Shown here piece after piece: positions 46,755 to 55,870 of a DNA stretch of 64,000 nucleotides. The notes beneath the pieces were generated by a model. It searched no databases, was not told where the DNA came from, and saw only the letters and a program-made list of their open reading frames with translations. Within the stretch, counting starts at the first letter, position 1; each line of letters opens with the position of its first letter. The DNA is taken from positions 880,693-944,692 of the forward strand of contig NZ_CP017834.1 in NCBI RefSeq assembly GCF_001907975.1. Reading direction: 5' to 3'. A program made the position numbers and the translations under genes. Source of the stretch: Silvanigrella aquatica. GTDB lineage: Bacteria > Bdellovibrionota_B > Oligoflexia > Silvanigrellales > Silvanigrellaceae.

Positions 46755-49029
46755 TTTTATGAGTTTGTTTTATCCGTAATAAACGAAGAGCATTTAAAGT
46801 AACAATGACTGTGGCTCCCGTGTCTGCTAAAATTGCCATCCAAAGCTGGGTATCTCCTAAAATTGTCAGTACTAAGAAAATCGCTTTTAAGCCTATAGCT
46901 ATGGCGATATTTTGTTTGATATTAGCCATTGTTTTTCGCGATAAATGGATAGTGTCGACAACAGCGCTCAAATTATTTTTTGCAATGACGATCTGTGCGG
47001 TGTCTACAGCCACATCCGTGCCATTGCCCATGGCAATGCCCACATGAGCCGCTGCCAAAGCGGCTGCGTCGTTAATGCCATCGCCCACCATAATAATGGG
47101 CTCGCTTGAGGTTTGCTTTTGAATATATTTTAATTTTTCTTCAGGCAAGAGTTCGGAATGCAATTCAATATTTAAATCTTGGGTTATATTTTTTGCGCAT
47201 AAGTTATTATCACCTGTCAAAATGATATTTTGAATTCCCATTTGGTTTAATTTAAATAAAGATTCTTTTGTGTCTGGTTTTAATTGATCGGATAGAGAAA
47301 TAAATCCTTTTGCTGTTACATCTTCAACAATAACGGCAATTGACTTTCCTTGTTCTTGATATTTTTTTATTTCAAGCATTTGATTTTCTGATAAACAATT
47401 TAAACTTTCGGCATATTTTGGAGAGCATATGATAATTTTTTTATTATTTAATACTCCTTGTATTCCTTTTCCTGCAAGTGAAATTACATTTGAAATAGGT
47501 TCAATAAAAATATTTCTTTTTTGAGCCTCATCACAAATCGCTTTAGCGAGTGGATGGTTCGATTTTATTTCAAGAGAAGCTCCTAATTTTAGAACTTCAT
47601 TTTCATTCTGATCAAAAGAAATCACATTTTCAATTTTTAAATGACCTGTCGTAATTGTGCCTGTTTTGTCAAAAGCAATTTTTTTAATTTTACCGATTTC
47701 TTCCAACGCAGAGGCATCTTTTATCAGAATTCCCATTTTGGTTGCCGCTGTAATAGCAGAAGCAATGGCCGATGGAGTTGATATGATTAAAGCACAGGGA
47801 CAGCCGATTAAAAGTATGGTGAGTCCACGATAAATCCATTGTGTCCATGATTCTGAAAAGAATAAAGGAGGAACAATAGCCACGAGTAAGCCGATTGCTA
47901 AGACAAGGGGTGTATAAATTTTACTAAATTTTTCAATACTCCGGACAATACGGGTTTTAGAACTTTGTGCAGTTTCAACTAATTTCATTAAGCGTGTTAC
48001 GGTATTCTGATGTCCAGGAACCGTTGCCGTTATAAGAAGATTCCCATCAAGACAAATCGAGCCCGCAATGACTTTTTCACCCAAAGATTTGTATTGTGGT
48101 TCCGATTCTCCAGTTAAAAGAGATTCATCCAAAAAACTGGCTCCTTGTCGAATCTCTCCATCCACGGGAATTCTTTCTCCCGCTTTTATTTCAATAATAT
48201 CGTATTTTTGAATTTCAGATTGCCTTATTAATTGCGAAGATCCCTCTTTTAAAATACGAAGGGCAAATTCAGGAAGTAAAGAAGCCAATGAATTAATACC
48301 TGCTTTTGCTTTTTCCGTAGTGAAGGCCTCCAGGCTTTCTCCAATTTTAAATAAAATCATAACCGCAGCGGCTTCTTCTGCAGCCCCAATAAAAATAGCA
48401 CCGATAGCAGATATGCTCATTAGAGTTTCAACGCTAAAGACATAGCCCACTTTCATAAATAAAGTAGCTTTTTTAAGCGCAGGAAAAAGAGATATTATGG
48501 TTAAAATAGCAAAGGCCAGTAAGCCCATGTTTTTTGAAAAAGATTCAATAACCATAGAGATTAAAAATGCGGAACTTAGAAAAATAATGGGTAACCAGCT
48601 CATTTTATTGTGAGTGTGTAGGTGTTGATGAGTCTGCATACTTTTTGAATGCAGATGTGAATTTCTTTGATGAGCTTCATTATTTAATCTGATTTTTTTA
48701 TCAATAATGGATTTGTTTTTTGGAGATCGCATTCTGATTCTAAAATTATTTTGTGTTTTTAATTTTATTTCATTGTTGTCTTGATTTATTTTATTCTCAA
48801 TAATTTGTTCTGTAATAAGGTAACCTAAAGATTGGATGCCTTCTTCAAGTTTATATTTTGCTTCTAAATCATCTAAAAAAGAAACAGACAAAGTTGAGGT
48901 CGAAAAATTAACCTTTGCTTCTTTAATGCCATTCATTTTATTACAGAAGGTTTCTACTTTGGCAGCGCATCCCCCGCAATCCATGCCTTCTATAATATAG
49001 ACTAAGTTAAGCTCATTTTGATTTCTCAT
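46711..49029 (-). CDS. zntA: Zn/Cd/Pb-type P1B ATPase
   Basis: The 772-residue pump exports heavy metal ions across the inner membrane. An N-terminal HMA domain carries GMDCGGCAAKV. A His-rich stretch at about 115-140 (SHLHSKSMQTHQHLHTHNK) may bind zinc. The membrane metal site is CPCALI, phosphorylation is at DKTGTITTGH, the HP motif is SNHPLAKAI and the hinge is GDGINDAAAL. The last helix contains ADTGATVIVTLNALRLL with the Asp typical of Zn-type pumps. It is divergent from a CsoR/RcnR-type regulator, and the shared operator probably controls it. Confidence 0.92.
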   Translation of the reverse strand: MRNQNELNLVYIIEGMDCGGCAAKVETFCNKMNGIKEAKVNFSTSTLSVSFLDDLEAKYKLEEGIQSLGYLITEQIIENKINQDNNEIKLKTQNNFRIRMRSPKNKSIIDKKIRLNNEAHQRNSHLHSKSMQTHQHLHTHNKMSWLPIIFLSSAFLISMVIESFSKNMGLLAFAILTIISLFPALKKATLFMKVGYVFSVETLMSISAIGAIFIGAAEEAAAVMILFKIGESLEAFTTEKAKAGINSLASLLPEFALRILKEGSSQLIRQSEIQKYDIIEIKAGERIPVDGEIRQGASFLDESLLTGESEPQYKSLGEKVIAGSICLDGNLLITATVPGHQNTVTRLMKLVETAQSSKTRIVRSIEKFSKIYTPLVLAIGLLVAIVPPLFFSESWTQWIYRGLTILLIGCPCALIISTPSAIASAITAATKMGILIKDASALEEIGKIKKIAFDKTGTITTGHLKIENVISFDQNENEVLKLGASLEIKSNHPLAKAICDEAQKRNIFIEPISNVISLAGKGIQGVLNNKKIIICSPKYAESLNCLSENQMLEIKKYQEQGKSIAVIVEDVTAKGFISLSDQLKPDTKESLFKLNQMGIQNIILTGDNNLCAKNITQDLNIELHSELLPEEKLKYIQKQTSSEPIIMVGDGINDAAALAAAHVGIAMGNGTDVAVDTAQIVIAKNNLSAVVDTIHLSRKTMANIKQNIAIAIGLKAIFLVLTILGDTQLWMAILADTGATVIVTLNALRLLRIKQTHKTKQWEPTSYAARLP

Positions 49030-49089
49030 GGGCGCCTCAGATAGTATGCATTTTATTGCAATGAGTTTGACAACAGGTTGTTCTCTGAT

Positions 49090-49114
49090 TAGCCTATTAT
49101 AGGCTAGGGGGGTA
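49090..49114. promoter_or_regulatory. Metal-regulator operator with G6 tract overlapping the regulator's ribosome binding site
   Basis: TAGCCTA (49090-49096) and TAGGCTA (49100-49106) form a perfect 7-bp inverted repeat with a TTA spacer. They are followed directly by six G's (49107-49112) and TA. TA-G6-TA tracts are typical of RcnR/FrmR/CsoR operators. The G-tract is also the only Shine-Dalgarno-like sequence for the regulator gene, 6 bases before its ATG. Confidence 0.65.
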
Positions 49115-49118
49115 TATT

Positions 49119-49421
49119 ATGTCAACTCAAAAAAAATCCAATTCGAAACATACTATTACAAATAAAAGCAAACTCCTGATTCGAGTCAAAAAAATTAAAG
49201 GACAGTTGGAGGGAGTTGAAAAAGCCTTAGAAATCGATAAAGATTGTAAAGAAATTTTACATATTATTTCTTCTATTCGGGGTGCCCTTGGGGGTTTGAT
49301 GGCGGAAGTGATGGAGAGTCATATTCTAAATCATATGGGCGATGACAATGTTTCTTTAAGTGAAAAAGAAGTGCTTATGGCGCAAGAATTAGTGGAATCT
49401 ATGAAAGCATTTATGAAATAA
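49119..49421 (+). CDS. CsoR/RcnR/FrmR-family metal-responsive repressor
   Basis: The 100-residue all-helical DUF156 protein shows RVKKIKGQLEGVEKAL, the Cys of DKDCKEILHII, and HIS-containing MAEVMESHILNHM. The Cys plus two His spaced by three residues resemble the ligand set of RcnR/FrmR rather than copper CsoR. It should repress the divergent Zn/Cd-type pump and itself until metal binds. A terminator-like hairpin follows the stop. Confidence 0.88.
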   Translation: MSTQKKSNSKHTITNKSKLLIRVKKIKGQLEGVEKALEIDKDCKEILHIISSIRGALGGLMAEVMESHILNHMGDDNVSLSEKEVLMAQELVESMKAFMK

Positions 49422-49442
49422 GGGGAATGTAGCTAAGTCATC

Positions 49443-49475
49443 AAAAAACCTCCTTTGTTTCCCAAAAGAGGTTTT
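49443..49475 (+). terminator. Candidate terminator after the metal regulator gene
   Basis: AAAACCTC (49445-49452) pairs with GAGGTTTT (49468-49475), with further inner pairing of CTTTG and CAAAA. The T-run after the G/C pairs suits termination on the plus strand. Confidence 0.55.
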
Positions 49476-49483
49476 AATTCGGC

Positions 49484-49555
49484 TCCATTTTTAATTCATG
49501 CAAAGTCTTCGGAAGGAGACCCATTTTTTATTCATGCAAAGTTGTCGGAAGGACA
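49484..49555. repeat. Two tandem degenerate 36-bp repeats (possible IS21-type end remnant)
   Basis: Units 49484-49519 and 49520-49555 match at 31 of 36 positions, sharing TTCATGCAAAG and TCGGAAGGA. Read on the minus strand they begin TGTCCTTCCGAC. IS21-family elements carry repeated motifs of this kind inside their ends and start with TG. No transposase gene is present, so this would be a solo remnant. Confidence 0.5.
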
Positions 49556-49618
49556 CTACTTGACGGATTTTACATTTGGCTTTCTAAATAGAATTTTCTT
49601 CTTTTGGTTTGGGAATAT

Positions 49619-50164
49619 TTAAGAATGCTTTATTTTTGAGTATATAACTCCATCGAAAATATTACCATTTTGGAGAAAAAAATTTCTTAAAACGCCTTCT
49701 TTTATAAAACCAGATTTTTCAAGAACTTTGCAAGAAGGTATGTTAAATATAAAAACCATTGCACTTATTCTTGCCAAAGAAAGTTCACTAAAACCATACT
49801 CGCAAACTTTTTGAATAACTTTAGGCATAATCCCCTGCCCCCAATACTTTTTTGAAAGCCAATATCCAATTTCTGCTTGGTGTGTTGGTAATTTATATAG
49901 TTTTTCAAATCCAATGGAACCAATAATTTTACCTTCTTGGTTGCGAATAGCAAAATGAATAATTTTTTTAAATTTCTTTGCTTCTGCAAAAGCATAGAGT
50001 AATAAATTTTTAGAGTGAACTAATTCATATGGAAATGGTATAGTACCTGTATTTTCTGAAAATTCTTTTTCATTTAGTAAAAGTACAAGCTCATCTTGAT
50101 CTTGTTCCATGAATTCTGACAAATAAATATCATTATCAACGTATATTTTTATAATATTTTCCAT
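49619..50164 (-). CDS. GNAT acetyltransferase (RimJ/RimL type)
   Basis: The 181-residue protein has the RimJ/RimL pattern: IGSIGFEKL, AEIGYWLSKKYWGQGIMPKVIQ, with the acetyl-CoA loop GQGIMPK, and SCKVLEKSGFIKEGVLRNFF. AGGAAA lies 6 bases before the ATG, which directly follows the stop of the NTF2-like gene. It is the last gene of the biosynthetic operon and could acetylate the product for self-protection, or be unrelated. Downstream lies the IS-like repeat remnant. Confidence 0.82.
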   Translation of the reverse strand: MENIIKIYVDNDIYLSEFMEQDQDELVLLLNEKEFSENTGTIPFPYELVHSKNLLLYAFAEAKKFKKIIHFAIRNQEGKIIGSIGFEKLYKLPTHQAEIGYWLSKKYWGQGIMPKVIQKVCEYGFSELSLARISAMVFIFNIPSCKVLEKSGFIKEGVLRNFFLQNGNIFDGVIYSKIKHS

Positions 50165-50557
50165 TTATTTTCCTACGCTAGAAAGTGCCACTTCTGAATA
50201 TTCTTTTTTGCTACATAAAGCATGAAAATTTATTATTTTATTTTGCGCAATAGAATTTATTACTGCAATATCAACGTCGTATTGAAAATCATCTTTTACT
50301 CGTGTTACAATTCTTTTCATTCTTACTATAATTTTATTTCCACTGATAATTGTATCTTCAATATTTGTATGAATATTTTTATAATAATTATTTATGGCAG
50401 ATAAACTAATTTTTAGCTCTTCTAAACTCAATTCTACTGAATTAAAATAAGCTTTTATGTTACTAGCATAATAATACGAAAGATCATTTATTTGATCTGG
50501 CTTAAAAATATTTTGATATCTGTTGCTAATAAAATTTAATGATTCTTTATTGATCAT
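50165..50557 (-). CDS. NTF2/SnoaL-like small protein
   Basis: The 130-residue protein has the size and pattern of an NTF2-like cone fold: N-terminal helices (LNFISNRYQNIFK), a helix-turn (LEELKISLSAINNYYKNI), then strands (DTIISGNKIIVRMKRIV). Such proteins act as cyclases, hydrolases or binding proteins in secondary metabolism. Its ATG overlaps the exporter stop (ATGA), which ties it to the cluster. The assignment is from pattern only. Confidence 0.55.
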   Translation of the reverse strand: MINKESLNFISNRYQNIFKPDQINDLSYYYASNIKAYFNSVELSLEELKISLSAINNYYKNIHTNIEDTIISGNKIIVRMKRIVTRVKDDFQYDVDIAVINSIAQNKIINFHALCSKKEYSEVALSSVGK

Positions 50558-52041
50558 GAAAAATCTTTCTTTAAATTCAAATAAGTTATAATTTTATGTC
50601 TATAATTAAAAAGAGAAATAAAAAAACCAAAAATAGAGATAGCCAAAAACATCCACATTAGTCCTGAAAAAGCGTATAAAAATACCTGTGAATTAGTAGG
50701 TGTATTTTCATAAGGCAAATTCAGGTTCGTATGTGTACTATAAAAGTTATGTTTTAGTAATTGAAGAGCTAAACTTGTTACAGCAACTCCTATGGCACCA
50801 CCTATTAAAGTGTTTGTAAAAAAAATTCCTGAAGCAGCACCTTTTTTTTCTGGAGAAGCAATTTTTAATGCCATAGAAGTGGAGCTATTAAACATAAATG
50901 CTGAAGATATCCCAAGTAATAATAACGGCATAATTATCATAATATATGAAGGATTTTCATTTAAATTTATTGAAAGGTAAAATGCTATTGCTGCAATCAA
51001 AAAGCTTAATGTAACAAATAATTTTTCGCCAATTTTATCCGATATTTTTCCTATAATTATTGAAAGACATGCAAATGGTATAGTCATTGATAATAGAAAG
51101 TAACCAGATTTAACTGGACTGTAATTCAAAATATCTAATAAATATATTGGGAGTATAAATAAAACAGAAAAATAAATAAATTGAAATAGCATTCTTAATA
51201 AGTTTATTATAAAAAAATCTTTATTAAATAATAATTTAAAATCTATAATAGGATTAGAAGCTTTTTTTTCTACATAATATAGTATTCCAAAAGTAAAAAA
51301 TAATATAAATAAACAGATTGAGATTAGTTGGAAATTTGATGAATTTTTTTGAATAATATCTAAAAAAATCATTATAAAACATAAGCTTATTGCAAGAATT
51401 ATTGCACCAAAGTAATCTAAAATAGGCTTACGATGTTTCAAAATATCTGGCTTAATGCATAGGGTTGAAAAAATAATTGCAAATAATATAAAAGGAACAT
51501 TTATAAAAAATATCCAACGCCAACCAAAATATTGTAATAGATAGCCACCTAATGTTGGGCCAATAGCTTGAGCAAGACCCATCACGGTAATATTTATACT
51601 TACAGCTAACCCAAGTTGTTTTTCAGAAAATGTTTTAGAAATAACTACTATTGATATTGGTAAACTAAGTGCAAAAGCAACACCTTCTATTATTCTTGCG
51701 ATTATCAATATCAATATACTATTTGAACATCCAGCCATAATAAGTGAGATAAGCCATAATAGCAGGCTAAAAATAAAAACTCGTTTTGTTCCAATATAAT
51801 CGCCTAATTTTCCACCTATAATCATAAACATTCCAGCAACAATTATATAAATACTTATTACCCATGGCATCACACTCATGTCTGTTTGGAATTCGCGTGC
51901 AATTATAGGTAACGATAAATTCACCTCAGTTAAGCTTGAATTAGAAGTAAAAATTGTTAAGCATGTTGCTAAGATTACGCCAATTTTTTTAAAATTTATT
52001 GAGGACAAAATTCGAAAAAAATTTCTGTCTAAAATTTGCAT
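50554..52041 (-). CDS. MFS drug/product exporter (DHA2, 14-helix type)
   Basis: The 495-residue protein has many hydrophobic helices consistent with 14 spans. Motif A is GGKLGDYIGTKRVF after the second helix; ARIIEGVAFALSLPISIVVI and GPTLGGYLLQYFGWRWIFFINVP are typical of EmrB/QacA proteins. AGGA lies 5 bases before the ATG. It is 61 bases after the terminal PKS gene and probably exports the cluster's product. Confidence 0.88.
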   Translation of the reverse strand: MQILDRNFFRILSSINFKKIGVILATCLTIFTSNSSLTEVNLSLPIIAREFQTDMSVMPWVISIYIIVAGMFMIIGGKLGDYIGTKRVFIFSLLLWLISLIMAGCSNSILILIIARIIEGVAFALSLPISIVVISKTFSEKQLGLAVSINITVMGLAQAIGPTLGGYLLQYFGWRWIFFINVPFILFAIIFSTLCIKPDILKHRKPILDYFGAIILAISLCFIMIFLDIIQKNSSNFQLISICLFILFFTFGILYYVEKKASNPIIDFKLLFNKDFFIINLLRMLFQFIYFSVLFILPIYLLDILNYSPVKSGYFLLSMTIPFACLSIIIGKISDKIGEKLFVTLSFLIAAIAFYLSINLNENPSYIMIIMPLLLLGISSAFMFNSSTSMALKIASPEKKGAASGIFFTNTLIGGAIGVAVTSLALQLLKHNFYSTHTNLNLPYENTPTNSQVFLYAFSGLMWMFLAISIFGFFISLFNYRHKIITYLNLKKDFS

Positions 52042-52102
52042 AGACTTCCTAATATTTAAAGAATCATTTGAGAAAATTTTATATATCTATTTCAATTTTT
52101 TA

Positions 52103-55100
52103 TCATCTAGATATTTTTGAAATATTCTTAGATACGTTTTTTAACAATGTTTCTGAGATGATTGCTAAATTCTGATTTTCCATAATAGAGTAATGATTTG
52201 CTTTTATTTTTATTTCTATTAAATTTGGTGCATAATCCAAGACGCCATTACTATTTTTTATAGATTCATAAAATTTATTTTCTTCCATATTCATTTCAAC
52301 TTTTAGTTGAACAGGAATTGTAGCATTGAAAAGCGTGACATCGCCTAAATACTTTTGAGGTCTATACTCTCGTAACATTTCTAGTTCTATTTTATAAACT
52401 TTTAATGCTTTTTCTCTATATTCAGATGGCAAGGTTTGAAAGAACTTATCTTCCTCGAGATTGAAAAACAAGTCGTCTAATTCTTGAGCATAAATTTTAG
52501 TTGCATTGTTATAAATAAAGCTGTCAATCATGTAAATATTTATAACTCTATCACCTAAAAGTGTTAAACGTTGCGCAATTTCAAAAGCAATTGTTCCTCC
52601 TAATGACCACCCGCCTAGATGATAAGGGCCATAAGGAGCAATCTTTTTAATATAATCAACATATTTTTCAGCAAGCTTTTCTATGGAATTTATAAATGGA
52701 CCATCATTATAAATATTATATGAATCAATTGCGTAAATTGAAAATTCGTTTTGGATGAGCTTTGCAAAATCTGAATATACTTCAGCTCCTGCATGTCCTG
52801 GATGAATTAAAAATAGCATTGGTTTAAAAAGATTTTCTTTAAATTTTATAATAGGTTGGTATGTTTTTAATCCAGTTATATGATCTAATAAACCCAAGCT
52901 TTGTTTTTCTATTGTGTTATTTTCTAATACCCATACAACTGAAATATTTACTAAAAAACGCTGATTTATTTTTGATATTAATTGAACAGATAGTAAAGAA
53001 TTTCCTCCTTTATTATAGAATTCATCATTTATATTTATTGAATCAATTCCTAAAACAGATTTCCATATGTCTAAAACTTCTTGTTCGATTTTATCTTTTT
53101 TTGATGTAAATATATCATTAGATAAATGATTTTTATTAATATCATTTTTATATAAATTAGGAGATATTAGTGATATAAATTTGTTTGAAAATTCTTTATC
53201 CTGACTGTTTTTTTTACATGTTGAACTAGTTAACCAATGTCTTTTTCTTTCAAATGGGTAAGAAGGAAGAGCGACTTTTATTCTATTTTCATTTATATAT
53301 AGTTTATCGAAATTAATTTTAATTCCACTAACCCATAAACTTCCAAGAGTTTTGAAAGTTTCCATTTCTGCTGGCGTCGTTTGTTTAAAGGATGGTAAGG
53401 ATTGCAGATATATTATACTTTTAAGATCTTTTAAACAGGATTTTGCAAGTGAATTCAAAGTTTGCCCAGGCCCGATTTCTAGAAAAATACTTGCCTCATT
53501 GGCTAAATTTTTTATTCCTTTTTCAAACTGAACTGTATTTCTCAAATGATTTACCCAGTACTCAGGATTAGTTGCTTCTTCACTTTGAATAATGGTTCCT
53601 GTTAAATTTGATATAAAAGGAATTTTAGGGGATGATATATTTATTTTCTCTAAAATTAACTTAAATTCAGCTAAAATAGGTTCCATCATATTTGAATGAA
53701 AAGCATGAGAGGTTCTTAAACTTTGAAATAAAATATTATGTTCTTGCAGTCTTTTTTCAAGATCTTCAATCTTATTGAATTCTCCAGACAAAACACATGA
53801 ATTATCAGAATTGATAGCTGCTACAGAAATGGAAGAGTTTAATATTGGCTTTAAATCATCTAAGGAAGAAAAGATAGAAATCATTTTTCCTCTTGGCATT
53901 TGTTGCATTAATTTTGCTCTAGAATAAATGAGAAAAATAGCATCTTCAAGACTAAAAACTTCTGCTATGCAAGCTGCTACATATTCGCCTAAACTATGTC
54001 CAATCATTACGTCTGGTTTGATTCCCCATGACATATAAAGTTGAGACAAAGCATATTCAACTATAAATATTGCCGGTTGAGCAAAAACTGTATTATCTAA
54101 ATTACCATCAGATATTAAATTGAGTTCTTTTGGATATAATAGACCTAATAGATCAATGCCAGAATATTTGTTTAATATATTTGCACAATTGTCTATACAG
54201 TTTCGATAAGTTTCTTCTGTTAAATACAATTTTCTTGCCATATTAACATATTGAGAGCCTTGACCTGGAAACAAAAAAGATAACTTTGCTACTTTATTAG
54301 GATCCATTTTGTTCTGAATATGGACTATCGATCTTGAATTATTTAATTCATTTTTAGTGTATACAATGAGAGCTTTTTTATATAAAAATTCATGATAACA
54401 AGTTTGAAGAGTATAAGAAATATCACGATAATTTAAATTTGTATTTTGTTCTAAAAAATTTAAAAGTTTTTTTTCTTTTTTTTCTAAGGCAGAGATTGAT
54501 TTTGCAGAAATGCAGAAAAGGCTACATGTATTTGTGTCAGGGTCAGAAACACGTAGTGGTGCTTCTTGTAGGATTATATGGGCGTTCGTCCCTCCTATGC
54601 CAAATGAACTAACCCCTGCAATACGTGGTAGATTTTTGGTAATCCAAGGTTTTGTTTTATTATTCACATAAAAAGGACTATCTTCGAAGTTTATATTGGT
54701 ATTTGGACTTTGAAAATTTAAACTAGCAGGTAATATTTTATGTTTCAATGCGAGAATCGTTTTTATCAAGCCAGAAATTCCAGCGGCAACATCTAAATGT
54801 CCTATATTTGTTTTTACGGAGCCTATTGCGCAAAAATTCTTCTGTTTTGTTGATTGTTGAAATGCATTATTCAAAGCCGAAATTTCAATAGGATCCCCTA
54901 ATAATGTACCGGTCCCATGAGCTTCAATATAACTTATTGAATCTGCTGTAATACCAGCAATATTAATTGCTTCTGAAATAACATCAGATTGTTTTTGAAC
55001 ACTAGGAGCAGTATATCCAACTTTTAAATTTCCATCGTTATTTATTGCGGTACCTTTTATAATGGCATCAATACGATCACCATCTGCTAATGCTGCTTCA

Positions 55101-55870
55101 TATCGCTTTAAAACAACTACCCCAACTCCATTTCCGCAAACCGTTCCACTAGAAAGTTTATCAAAAGCCCGACAATGTCCATCCTTTGATAAAGTTAAAC
55201 CTTCTTGATACATGTAACCAGTTTTTTGATGTGTTTGAATAGAAACTGTTCCCGCTAGTGCTATAGTGCAATCACCGCTAAGTAAACTTTGACATGCTGT
55301 GTGAACAGCAACAAGGGATGTAGAACATGCCGTTTGGATATTAAGACTTGGACCCGTTAAATTTAAAGCATGAGAAACTCGTGTAGATAGTTGGTCTTTA
55401 CTATTTGAAATAATAAGCTGAAATGTACTAAAGTTTTTCAAAACTTCTTCATTTGAAAGTAGCTGATATAAGTATAGGTTTGTAGATGAACCTGCAAAAA
55501 CACCTATAGCACTTTTGTATTTTGAAGAAGTATAAGCTGCATTTTCGAGTGCTTCCCAAGCACATTCCATAAAAATGCGATGTTGAGGGTTCATTATTAT
55601 AGACTCTTGCGGGCTATAGTTGAAAAACTCAGCATCAAACTTATCCGAATCTTCTAATACTCCACCCGCATTGACATAGTTAGGATTTTCTAAAGTAGTT
55701 GTATCTATTTCTTCTGATTGCATTTCTTCTTTGCTAAAAAATGAGATGCATTCTTTTTCATTGTAAATATTTTCCCAAAATTCTTCTATATTTTTAGCTA
55801 AAGGAAATCTGCCTGCCATACCAATAACAGCAATTTCATATCCAGTTGTTTCATTATTTGAATTATTCAT
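52103..55870 (-). CDS. Type I polyketide synthase, KS-AT-ACP-TE (terminal module)
   Basis: The 1255-residue protein has a ketosynthase (about 10-435; Cys182 in TACSTS, His in EAHGTGT and TNIGHLD). Its acyltransferase (about 535-850) has FLFPGQGSQ, GHSLGEY with catalytic Ser, and SHAFHSNMM; the HAFH signature predicts malonyl-CoA. An ACP follows (about 935-1000; GGNSLLS). A thioesterase (about 1020-1250) has HLGGWSLGGTIAF and a late His in ANHYSIME. No KR, DH or ER domain is present, so the beta-keto group should remain. It starts immediately after the stop of the hybrid synthetase and should take over its chain, then release it. Confidence 0.92.
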   Translation of the reverse strand: MNNSNNETTGYEIAVIGMAGRFPLAKNIEEFWENIYNEKECISFFSKEEMQSEEIDTTTLENPNYVNAGGVLEDSDKFDAEFFNYSPQESIIMNPQHRIFMECAWEALENAAYTSSKYKSAIGVFAGSSTNLYLYQLLSNEEVLKNFSTFQLIISNSKDQLSTRVSHALNLTGPSLNIQTACSTSLVAVHTACQSLLSGDCTIALAGTVSIQTHQKTGYMYQEGLTLSKDGHCRAFDKLSSGTVCGNGVGVVVLKRYEAALADGDRIDAIIKGTAINNDGNLKVGYTAPSVQKQSDVISEAINIAGITADSISYIEAHGTGTLLGDPIEISALNNAFQQSTKQKNFCAIGSVKTNIGHLDVAAGISGLIKTILALKHKILPASLNFQSPNTNINFEDSPFYVNNKTKPWITKNLPRIAGVSSFGIGGTNAHIILQEAPLRVSDPDTNTCSLFCISAKSISALEKKEKKLLNFLEQNTNLNYRDISYTLQTCYHEFLYKKALIVYTKNELNNSRSIVHIQNKMDPNKVAKLSFLFPGQGSQYVNMARKLYLTEETYRNCIDNCANILNKYSGIDLLGLLYPKELNLISDGNLDNTVFAQPAIFIVEYALSQLYMSWGIKPDVMIGHSLGEYVAACIAEVFSLEDAIFLIYSRAKLMQQMPRGKMISIFSSLDDLKPILNSSISVAAINSDNSCVLSGEFNKIEDLEKRLQEHNILFQSLRTSHAFHSNMMEPILAEFKLILEKINISSPKIPFISNLTGTIIQSEEATNPEYWVNHLRNTVQFEKGIKNLANEASIFLEIGPGQTLNSLAKSCLKDLKSIIYLQSLPSFKQTTPAEMETFKTLGSLWVSGIKINFDKLYINENRIKVALPSYPFERKRHWLTSSTCKKNSQDKEFSNKFISLISPNLYKNDINKNHLSNDIFTSKKDKIEQEVLDIWKSVLGIDSININDEFYNKGGNSLLSVQLISKINQRFLVNISVVWVLENNTIEKQSLGLLDHITGLKTYQPIIKFKENLFKPMLFLIHPGHAGAEVYSDFAKLIQNEFSIYAIDSYNIYNDGPFINSIEKLAEKYVDYIKKIAPYGPYHLGGWSLGGTIAFEIAQRLTLLGDRVINIYMIDSFIYNNATKIYAQELDDLFFNLEEDKFFQTLPSEYREKALKVYKIELEMLREYRPQKYLGDVTLFNATIPVQLKVEMNMEENKFYESIKNSNGVLDYAPNLIEIKIKANHYSIMENQNLAIISETLLKNVSKNISKISR

